Source: Saccharomycopsis crataegensis (Eukaryota > Ascomycota > Saccharomycetes > Ascoideales > Saccharomycopsidaceae). Taken from it: a stretch of DNA of 64,000 nt. The notes under the pieces were generated by a model. The model was given only the letters and a program-made list of their open reading frames with translations, had not been told where the DNA came from and ran no database searches. Made by a program: the position numbers and the translations under genes. Positions 53,578 through 60,739 of this stretch are shown piece after piece (within the stretch, counting starts at the first letter, position 1; each line of letters starts with the position of its first letter). The stretch lies in contig NW_027043822.1 in assembly GCF_037102585.1 (NCBI RefSeq), positions 769,001 to 833,000 on the forward strand, given 5' to 3'.

Positions 53578-54046
53578 ATTTGGAAAAAAAAAAAAAAATT
53601 AAACCTCATTCTACTTCTATCATTAATGATCAAGGTCTTTAATTCTCAGGGAGAATGAAAGAGACGTGGTCAAATATATAAATATAATATATTCTGGTAT
53701 ATATTATAATCTTTTCTATTGGCATAGTGTTATTCGTGAAACATTTTATGGCTTAATGAACTTTTTAATCTGCTTTAAGTTTCCCATCTCTTTTTTTTTT
53801 CCTCTTTCATCCTCTATGGGCTCTCCCAATAATCTAGTTTGAATAGAATCCTTATTCTCTGTATATACACACTTATATAAGACCAACTGAAACAGTGGTA
53901 TCTTTGTCACCAAGCAAGCCACGAACACTTCCATATACTCTTACAAACTATAATTGCTAAATAGCCAAAAAATAATGATAGATTAAACCCCTTATATCGA
54001 AGTTAATTGCATTCAAGTTATTAAAAGAAAAAAAAAAAAAAAAAAA
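53577..54046. other. spacer and last exon/terminator area of snoRNA host transcript
   Basis: AT-rich sequence between the microsatellite and the last predicted 3' splice site of the snoRNA host (54047). The final exon of the host would begin here with a long T-run on the minus strand. Confidence 0.4.
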
Positions 54047-54088
54047 CTAGAAACAAACCAACCAACTTTGCATCTGTTAGTTAAAACA

Positions 54089-54223
54089 AGTTCAGATTGA
54101 GGAGATAATCCATTCATGAGCCGATAAAGATAAAGAAAATTAAATCAGACTGACATGCAAATCGAATTTATTATTTTATATTTCATCAAAATATTTCAAT
54201 AACAATTAACAATCATCATACAA
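54089..54223 (-). ncRNA. snR72: box C/D snoRNA snR72
   Basis: C box ATGATGA at 54219-54213; internal CTGA at 54148-54145; terminal CTGA at 54095-54092. The guide GATTTGCATGTCAGT abuts the internal CTGA and can pair (with one G-U) with CTGACGTGCAAATC of 25S around A876, the snR72 target. Either CTGA could be the true D box, so the 3' end is uncertain. In host intron 8, last of the cluster. Confidence 0.78.
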
Positions 54224-54346
54224 GTTTCTTTTCTTTCAACCATTCATTATTGTCTTTATTCAATACATACAATTTCTAAATAAAGTTAGCTAAAACAGGT
54301 TCAAGAAATCTAGAAGAGAAGAAAAAAGCCTTTTTAATAGTAACAG

Positions 54347-54448
54347 TGTTCAGGATCCAGGCCTTGTCACAGGCAGATATCATCAAGGTTTGAAGTTAAC
54401 ATACTTCAAACACAGAGGACCGTCGTGAGTTGGAAAATCATCATATAC
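54347..54448 (-). ncRNA. snR73: box C/D snoRNA snR73
   Basis: C box ATGATGA at 54444-54438; D box CTGA at 54353-54350. The guide CTCACGACGGTC is complementary to GACCGTCGTGAG of 25S near C2959, the snR73 target; the D' box is degenerate (TCTG). An internal C'-like TGATGAT is present. In host intron 7. Confidence 0.83.
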
Positions 54449-54683
54449 TGTTAAACCATTATTCAGGCTTCTATCTTTTCAAACAACCACCAAAGTGGAA
54501 GAAAAAAAAATAAGACCACATACCTATTGACAATCAGAATGTCTTTGGTTGAATGTTACTCGGAGTAACACATCCAAAAAAAAAAAGAGAAAGTTGAAAA
54601 AAGAAAGTCTGAATTGTGTTAATATTTCCTCAAATCTTCATAAAATTATTACACCGAAATAAAAAGGCAATCAATATAGAAAA

Positions 54684-54752
54684 CATCAGACACAAAATCT
54701 ATCCTCATGGAAATCGGACATATGCTTGTCAAATTTTGTAATTTCATCCTCT
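54684..54752 (-). ncRNA. snR74: box C/D snoRNA snR74
   Basis: C-like box AGGATGA at 54750-54744; D box CTGA at 54689-54686. The guide GACAAGCATATG, one base before a degenerate D' (CCGA), is complementary to CATATGCTTGTC near the 5' end of 18S. The fifth base meets A28, the snR74 target. The C box deviates from consensus, and no clear 5' splice site precedes this snoRNA. Confidence 0.8.
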
Positions 54753-54877
54753 GTAGTTCACTTGACTGATATTGTGCTATTCAAAATATGAAAAACTACG
54801 ACAATGTTAGTTGGTATTCATCAAAAAAACAAAAAATCACATGTGCTGTTGATCGTAAATTTGAGATAAAATTTGCT

Positions 54878-54966
54878 ATTTCAGTGAAGCATGAATGGTA
54901 TTAAAAAGATGTTGTCATCATCGGGTATCCCGAAATCTGACTCGTCATCTAGAGTATCATCATAAA
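54878..54966 (-). ncRNA. snR75: box C/D snoRNA snR75
   Basis: C box ATGATGA at 54963-54957; D box CTGA at 54884-54881. The guide TAGATGACGAG followed by a degenerate D' (CAGA) is complementary to CTCGTCATCTA of 25S. The fifth base meets the G methylated by snR75 (G2288). In host intron 5. Confidence 0.83.
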
Positions 54967-55164
54967 AGCAAAAAAATTATCTCGGACATATTCTCAGAGC
55001 AAACAATATTAACATACCTTACCATAATCAAATGCTCCTTGATTGATTCCTTTTTTCAAAAAGGTAAAAAAAAAAAAGTTGGGAACTGATATTCATTAGT
55101 AACAGATTTCAAAACATATGGGTATTATTTGCAAAAATAAATAATAAGTATCAATAAGTTGAAA

Positions 55165-55256
55165 TTTCAGTTACGGTGGGTTTCTGAGGCCCACCAAAAA
55201 AAGCATTGTCACTCATGGAATTTTTATCAGTGCCCAGTGCATAAATCATCAGAAAG
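55165..55256 (-). ncRNA. snR76: box C/D snoRNA snR76
   Basis: C box CTGATGA at 55252-55246; D box CTGA at 55170-55167. The guide GCACTGGGCA directly precedes the internal CTGA and is complementary to TGCCCAGTGC of 25S. The fifth base pairs with the C methylated by snR76 (C2197). A strong internal hairpin (GGTGGG/CCCACC) lies before the D box. In host intron 4. Confidence 0.87.
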
Positions 55257-55381
55257 ACAACTTATTGAAATATCGATAGAAGTGATATAAATATTTACCT
55301 ATTTAACGCTTGTTAGTGGGCTGTAAATGAATAACGAAAATAACTAGTAATCCATAAATAATAATGAATTTCATTCGATGT

Positions 55382-55467
55382 AAAATCAGAAGAGGTGCCA
55401 AAAATTTTGTCGACATAAAGAAAATTCAGTCGGTAATTCCAACGTTAATTTTTCTTCATCACTTAAT
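55382..55467. repeat. 86-bp perfect direct repeat (with 55643-55728)
   Basis: Identical to 55643-55728 over 86 bases by eye. It contains the complete snR77 sequence; identity breaks sharply on both sides. Confidence 0.9.
55385..55465 (-). ncRNA. snR77: box C/D snoRNA snR77, copy 2
   Basis: Same C, D', D boxes and guide as copy 1, offset by exactly 261 bp. It sits in the next host intron (intron 3). Flanking sequences differ, so the duplication unit visible today is the snoRNA plus a few bases. Confidence 0.87.
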
Positions 55468-55642
55468 AATGAAATCATCATGGATTGAAAAAGAAACAAA
55501 ATAACATACCTTTTAGAAAATTGGAAGAGTGACGATTTTCATTTGCCAAAAAATAAAAACGCTACAAAAAAAATCGCTGTCACTTGTTAGTGTTCTGGAG
55601 GTCATCCACATCATTATCTCACAATAAGCAAATAAATAAATA

Positions 55643-55728
55643 AAAATCAGAAGAGGTGCCAAAAATTTTGTCGACATAAAGAAAATTCAGTCGGTAATTC
55701 CAACGTTAATTTTTCTTCATCACTTAAT
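55643..55728. repeat. 86-bp perfect direct repeat (with 55382-55467)
   Basis: Second copy of the snR77-bearing repeat, offset by 261 bp. Confidence 0.9.
55646..55726 (-). ncRNA. snR77: box C/D snoRNA snR77, copy 1
   Basis: C box GTGATGA at 55723-55717; D box CTGA at 55650-55647. The guide GTTGGAATTACCG sits one base before the internal CTGA and pairs (one G-U) with the 18S sequence CGGTAATTCCAGC. The fifth base from D' meets the U that snR77 methylates (U578 of 18S). In host intron 2. Identical over 86 bp to the copy at 55385-55465. Confidence 0.87.
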
Positions 55729-55923
55729 TAAATTTGATTTGCGTCACTAATAATATCAACATACACTTCTAGTCAATCTTTTGAGAAAGTGAAAGTAAAA
55801 AAAAACTATAAGGATATATTGTTAGTCAATGGGTCTTTTGTTTGTTCAAGGCAAGAGTATCTATCAACTTCTCACCAACAATCCACTCTAACTAACCAAA
55901 GAAAACAGAGTTTCAATGATCAG

Positions 55924-56000
55924 TTTCAGATAAAGAAAATTTCCTAATCACAATTAAAACTCAGAAACTCTAGTTTGTAAAATTTTTCAGTCATCATTAT
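55924..56000 (-). ncRNA. snR78: box C/D snoRNA snR78
   Basis: C box ATGATGA at 55997-55991 and D box CTGA at 55929-55926 on the minus strand. The guide CAAACTAGAGT lies just before an internal CTGA (D'). It is complementary to the 25S rRNA stretch ACTCTAGTTTG; the fifth base from D' pairs with the U methylated by snR78 (U2421 in S. cerevisiae numbering). Lies in intron 1 of the host transcript and is the first snoRNA in the cluster. Confidence 0.85.
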
Positions 56001-56211
56001 CAATCAGCTTGAATGGCTGACGAAGGATTGTTGGTTTGAAATTACAACAGCATTAACCATGAAGAACAGCAACGACATCAGTCATGCTAGTATTAGTACC
56101 AACTTACCAATTCTTTTATTGCATAATTAATTGTGCTATGAATAACATAATTACTAAGTAAGGAAAGAAAAAGAAAGTGAGAAGAATATTAATAATGTTC
56201 CCGCCTCCAAA

Positions 56212-56221
56212 CTTTTATATT
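56212..56221 (-). promoter_or_regulatory. TATA-like element of the snoRNA host transcript
   Basis: Minus strand reads CAATATAAAAG, about 100 bp upstream of the first predicted 5' splice site (56107). Position and orientation suit a start near 56150-56190. Confidence 0.45.
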
Positions 56222-58012
56222 GATTTTTGGAAAAATTTTCCTACGATCGGGTAGCCCCTCGCATGCATAATTCGTCGACCCAACATCACCAAAATTCAGC
56301 AGTATTGTTATTCGGGGAGATTTTATTGTTGTTGTTTGGAGACCATTCTGAGGGTGATGTAGTATCAGAGACTGATAATTGTGGCAGAGGCAGCAGATTA
56401 CTTTTTTTTTTTATTTTTTTATTTTAATATTAAGCAAAACCAAAACCAAGTGTCTGGAAAATAGTCTCATAGTTATATCTCAGCCCGTGTAAACTTATTT
56501 TGTTGGTATCTATCTTGGAATTCTTAAAATCTTCTAGAATACGTTTGTACTTTCTCAACACTGGTTAAACACATAAAAAAAAATAGAGCCTTGCTATCCT
56601 ATCTCGTTAAAACCTTCGTAGAAAATCTTACCATCAACCCTTGGAGACTATCCCAAGGTATTTTATCTTGTTTTTTTTTTTAAAAAAAAAACCAAAGTAT
56701 TTCTCAAGAAGATGCTTCATTAAAACCTAATATACACTTGATGAAGTCGTAAGTACCTCATATTAAGCATGCTTAACATATTTTGAGAGATTTAGAATTC
56801 CAGCCCATACTGATACAAATGAAGATGGCAAATATAACTCCGCACTGCTCACATCACGCGTAGAGAAAGAATTTTTGGAAAGAACGAATCATCGTAGCCC
56901 TGAATATATATTGCATCAATCATATTTACTTCTCAGTAGCTAAATTTAAAAAAAGATTTCATCTTCCAATCCAAAACAAAACAAAAAATAGAAAAGGTAT
57001 TTCAATGGACAGTTAAATCTTTGGCTTGGTAAAATGTATCTGCACAAGTTTTTTTGTAAACGATTCATTGCCACCGTTACTCGCTCTTCCTTCCTTGATT
57101 TCAAGATCATTGGCTCAATTATATGCCATCACACAATCCTGTTCTCTTTACTTTCATTTAATTTTGGTCATTTTTGATCTATTTGAAGAAGAAAAGCTAT
57201 GTAGGAAAATGACCTTGCCACGGGGATCCTAGAACCATCTGATGTTGAATTCATAAAGGGGTTCAGAAAATACTGAATTATTCATCAAACTACTGTTTTA
57301 AGCAAAAGGATGTAGCTTATCTTAATGATAAATGAGCTAATAAATAATCACATACACTGGAAAAGATATAACTTCAAGGTATCATCTTTTTTTTTTATAT
57401 ACTTACTATACTCATTTTGCAGTTGATGAATTACATTATTGGCACTTCTAAATCATCAATTGATTTTCCAAAGTCACATAGCTCAGCAAAAAAAATGTAA
57501 TCCCTAATTTCTTTTTTCGTTTTTCTTTTTATCATAGTATATTAACCACCATCGACCTTCATTGGTATTATCATTACCAATGGGGATGTAAACCGTGTTC
57601 TATAACGAAATTGTTCATACACGTCCAGTTCTTTGGAAATGTACCGGGGCACCAGAGCAACGCCAATGATGTAGTTTTTTTTTTTTTTTTTTCATTTCAT
57701 TTCATTTTACTTCATTGTGCTTACAATTTACTATAGAATATAAACAGATAATATATAAACCTCCCAGTACGCTGGATACATATACACATCCCCTAAAGCC
57801 TTCCAAAACCAGGTTTACACCGTTAACACGTGAGCTTGAAAAGCCACATCACCGCGAATTTCATGAAACCGGGAAAAATTGGTGCGGTGTGCCTGGGATG
57901 TTCAAATTTCAAGAGTTGGAGAATAGTTGTCAACAACGATTTTTTTTTTCTTTTCCAATTGTTAGGAAGTCTAGCTCAATTCTTTCTTTTTCAACTTGAA
58001 AAAAAAAAAAAA
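56222..58012. other. intergenic between the snoRNA host promoter and PMT4
   Basis: About 1.8 kb. It holds a hairpin (CCTTGG/CCAAGG) at about 56639-56658 followed by a T-run, a plus-strand C/D-like pair (TGATGA at 56739, CTGA at 56810), a perfect 8-bp inverted repeat (CATTGGTA/TACCAATG) at about 57560-57582, and a CACGTG element near 57825 upstream of PMT4. No protein gene was seen. Confidence 0.45.
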
Positions 58013-60310
58013 ATGGCTCCTCAATTGAAAAAAAAGGGCCTGAAGGCTTTCCAAAAACCTTTACCAAAGATCGTCGACAACGATGATCCGGAAGCCAAGA
58101 ATAAAGCTTTAACCTCCAAGTCATCATCTACTTCTTCTCTTCCTGATGCTCCATGGATGTATCAGGTTGGTTTGTATACTGTCACTATACTAGCCTTTAT
58201 TACTCGTTTCTACTCCATCAATTATCCTGACGAAGTGGTGTTTGATGAAGTGCATTTTGGTAAATTCGCGTCTTACTATCTTCAAAGAACATATTTCTTT
58301 GATCTTCATCCTCCATTTGCTAAACTTCTTATTGCCTTTGCCGGGTGGATCATTGGTTATGACGGGAAATTCAAGTTTGAAAATATCGGCGACAATTATA
58401 TAACCAATAATGTTCCTTACATCGCCTACAGAACTCTTCTGGCAATCCAAGGTACCATCACCATTCCAATCGTTTATTTGACCATGAAACAATTGAACTA
58501 CAGAGTTATCACTTGTTTATTTGCCTCAAGTATTGTGTTGTTTGACAATGCCCATGTCGCAGAAACTAGATTGATTCTTCTTGATGCCACATTGAACTTG
58601 ACTGTCGCATTACTGATCTATTGTTACGTGAAATTTTCTAAGCAACGTCATCAACCATTCTCTGTGAACTGGTGGAAATGGCTTTTTTTAACTGGGGTCT
58701 CTTTGTCACTTGTGATTTCCACAAAGTACGTCGGGGTTTTCACATTCTTGATGGTTGGTCTTGGTGTATTCATTGAACTCTGGAATATTTTGGACTACCG
58801 TCAAGGCCACACCATCAAATACTTTGGTAAACATTTTGGAGCCAGAGTTTTTGGGCTTATTGTCTTGCCATTTGTTCTTTACTTATCCTGGTTCTGGATC
58901 CATTTTGCTGTCTTGACTCGTTCTGGTCCAGGTGACGCTTTCATGTCCCCAGAATTTCAAGAAACTCTTGCTGATTCTCCATTGGCCAAAGATGCCAAAG
59001 AGATTTTCTATTATGATAGTTTAACTGTTCAACATAAGGATACCGAAGCTTTCCTTCACTCTCACGAAGCCACTTACCCATTGCGTTACGATGACGGCCG
59101 TATTTCTTCCCAAGGTCAACAAGTTACCGGTTACAAGGGAGAAGAATTCGATCCTAATAACTATTGGCAAATTCTCCCGGCTAAAGATTTTAAGCCAGAA
59201 GAAGCCAAGGGTAAGCCTGTCAAATTGGGGGATACTATTAGATTGTACCATCCTGCCACCAAATCTTTCCTTTTAACTCATGATGTTGCTTCCCCATTCT
59301 ATCCAACTAACGAAGAGTTCACTACCATTGATACCGAAAAGGCATTGGGAGACAAATACAACTACACTCTTTTCAAACTTGAATCACACGATAAGAAGGG
59401 TGGAAAATTGAAGACCAAGGCTTCGATTTTCAGATTATTGCACATTCCAACTGTGGTTGCCATGTGGACCCATGATGATAAACTCTTGCCAGAATGGGGG
59501 TTCAACCAACAAGAAGTCAATGGTAACAAGAAAGTTGCAGATGGCTCTAACTTGTGGTTCTTTAACACCATTGCCAGTCTTACTGCCGAAGACCCTCGTA
59601 GTTCTTATGTTCCAAAGAAAATTCGTCACATTCCATTTTTGAAAAAATGGTTTGAACTTCAAAGATTGATGTTTTACCACAACAATAAACTTTCTTCTGA
59701 ACATCCATTCGCGTCATCTCCTGAATCTTGGCCATTTTCTCTTAGTGGTGTTTCATTCTGGACCAAAGATGCTACTCGTGAACAAATTTACTTCATTGGT
59801 AATATTATTGGGTACTGGATCGAAGTTTCATTCATTTTTGTGTTTATTGGGCTTGTTATCGCAGACCAACTTACCCAACGCAGAAACTACCATCCTTTGA
59901 GCGACAGTGCCAGAAATAGATTGTACAACACTCTTGGATTCTTCTTCCTCGGATGGTGTGCCCACTATTTCCCATTCTTCCTTATGGGACGTCAAAAGTT
60001 TTTGCATCATTACATGCCAGCCCACCTCATTGCTGCAGAATTCAGCGGGGCGGTATTTGAATTTGTGTTTAGTGATAACAGAGGTCCAGATTTACTCACA
60101 GAGGCTGAAAAAGTGGAGACCAAGAAGAGTAAGTCTAAGATTACCGAGGTCAACAAACTCGGTTTAATTATTGGGTTCTTGGTTTTGACTGGTGCCATTA
60201 TTTGGTGTTTTGTGTTCTTTGCTCCATTGACTTATGGTAACAGAGGATTAAGTGTTGAGGAGGTGTTGCAAAGAAAATGGTTGAACATGAGCTTGCACTT
60301 TGCAAAATAG
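58013..60310 (+). CDS. PMT4: protein O-mannosyltransferase Pmt4
   Basis: 765 residues from the ATG at 58013, which follows an A-run typical of yeast start contexts. The open frame reaches further upstream but would add an odd hydrophobic leader. The protein is nearly collinear with yeast Pmt4 (762). It has the catalytic loop FDEVHFGKFASYYLQRTYFF and DLHPPFAK (DE and HPP motifs), then ETRLILLDATL, a lumenal MIR region (SPLAKDAKE, then EAFLHSHEATYPLRYDDGR, QQVTGY, DVASPFYPTNEE, WGFNQQEVNGNKK), and C-terminal spans with RQKFLHHYMPAHLIAAEFSG. Pmt4 forms homodimers and mannosylates membrane-bound Ser/Thr-rich proteins in the ER. Two in-frame CTG codons (143, 201) fall opposite Asn and Thr of S. 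cerevisiae Pmt4. Confidence 0.96.
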   Translation: MAPQLKKKGLKAFQKPLPKIVDNDDPEAKNKALTSKSSSTSSLPDAPWMYQVGLYTVTILAFITRFYSINYPDEVVFDEVHFGKFASYYLQRTYFFDLHPPFAKLLIAFAGWIIGYDGKFKFENIGDNYITNNVPYIAYRTLLAIQGTITIPIVYLTMKQLNYRVITCLFASSIVLFDNAHVAETRLILLDATLNLTVALLIYCYVKFSKQRHQPFSVNWWKWLFLTGVSLSLVISTKYVGVFTFLMVGLGVFIELWNILDYRQGHTIKYFGKHFGARVFGLIVLPFVLYLSWFWIHFAVLTRSGPGDAFMSPEFQETLADSPLAKDAKEIFYYDSLTVQHKDTEAFLHSHEATYPLRYDDGRISSQGQQVTGYKGEEFDPNNYWQILPAKDFKPEEAKGKPVKLGDTIRLYHPATKSFLLTHDVASPFYPTNEEFTTIDTEKALGDKYNYTLFKLESHDKKGGKLKTKASIFRLLHIPTVVAMWTHDDKLLPEWGFNQQEVNGNKKVADGSNLWFFNTIASLTAEDPRSSYVPKKIRHIPFLKKWFELQRLMFYHNNKLSSEHPFASSPESWPFSLSGVSFWTKDATREQIYFIGNIIGYWIEVSFIFVFIGLVIADQLTQRRNYHPLSDSARNRLYNTLGFFFLGWCAHYFPFFLMGRQKFLHHYMPAHLIAAEFSGAVFEFVFSDNRGPDLLTEAEKVETKKSKSKITEVNKLGLIIGFLVLTGAIIWCFVFFAPLTYGNRGLSVEEVLQRKWLNMSLHFAK

Positions 60311-60739
60311 GAAGAGAATGATGGTGTTTTTAGTTCCTCTATTTAGGTTTTCAATTGAATGTATTATTTATCTTATATATTGCACACATTTTTTTTTTTT
60401 TTCAATCGTATCAAAGAAACTGTAACACGGTGGTAATTATTATTATTATTATTATTATTAGATAACTGATAATTAAATGCTCCCATCAATAAACCAATTC
60501 CGGCAGTGGCATCACGTGTAAATTTAATCCCGGCAGCCAGTAGCAGCCAGGGCTGCGCAATTTCCAAGGAAAAAAGAAATTTGGTTCCGCTGAAAAGTTG
60601 ACGTGGATTTGAAAGAAGAAAAATAAATGTCTAAAAGAACATGATTCATATGATCTAATCAGATAACAACAATCAAACAAATCAATATACCTACATAACC
60701 AAAACAAAATAGATACTCCAATTTCCTTTCTTCCTCAAT
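60311..60739. other. intergenic PMT4 / BUD2
   Basis: 429 bp tandem spacer. It includes a (TTA)n run near 60438-60460, a CACGTG-type element at about 60512, and AT-rich leader before BUD2. Confidence 0.5.

Larger units (their letters stand above)
54000..56190 (-). ncRNA. multi-intron non-coding host transcript of the snR72-78 box C/D snoRNA cluster
   Basis: No protein frame exists, but the minus strand shows a chain of good introns, each around a C/D snoRNA. Intron 1 is 55806..56107 (GTAAGT, GACTAAC, TATAG). Intron 2 is 55562..55764 (GTATGT, CACTAAC, GTAG). Intron 3 starts at 55509 (GTATGT) and ends at 55299 or 55321. Intron 4 ends at 55086 (TACTAAT, ATCAG). Intron 5 is 54796..55017 (GTATGT, ACTAAC, CGTAG). 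Intron 6 ends near 54609 (TTCAG), with no clear donor. Intron 7 is 54310..54523 (GTATGT, CTTCTAG). Intron 8 is 54047..54270 (GTATGT, AACTAAC, TTCTAG). Exons are short (about 40-85 nt) and U-rich. Order of snoRNAs: snR78, snR77 twice, snR76, snR75, snR74, snR73, snR72, as in S. cerevisiae, where the cluster is a polycistron. Exact ends are inferred. Confidence 0.85.

Noticed and set aside
53400-53660. Poly-Phe / poly-Lys open frames
   Set aside because: They are translations of the CTT microsatellite and the neighbouring poly-A.
57830-58012. N-terminal extension of PMT4 from upstream in-frame codons
   Set aside because: Would add a Phe-rich hydrophobic leader not found in Pmt4; the ATG at 58013 gives collinearity with the family and has A-rich context.
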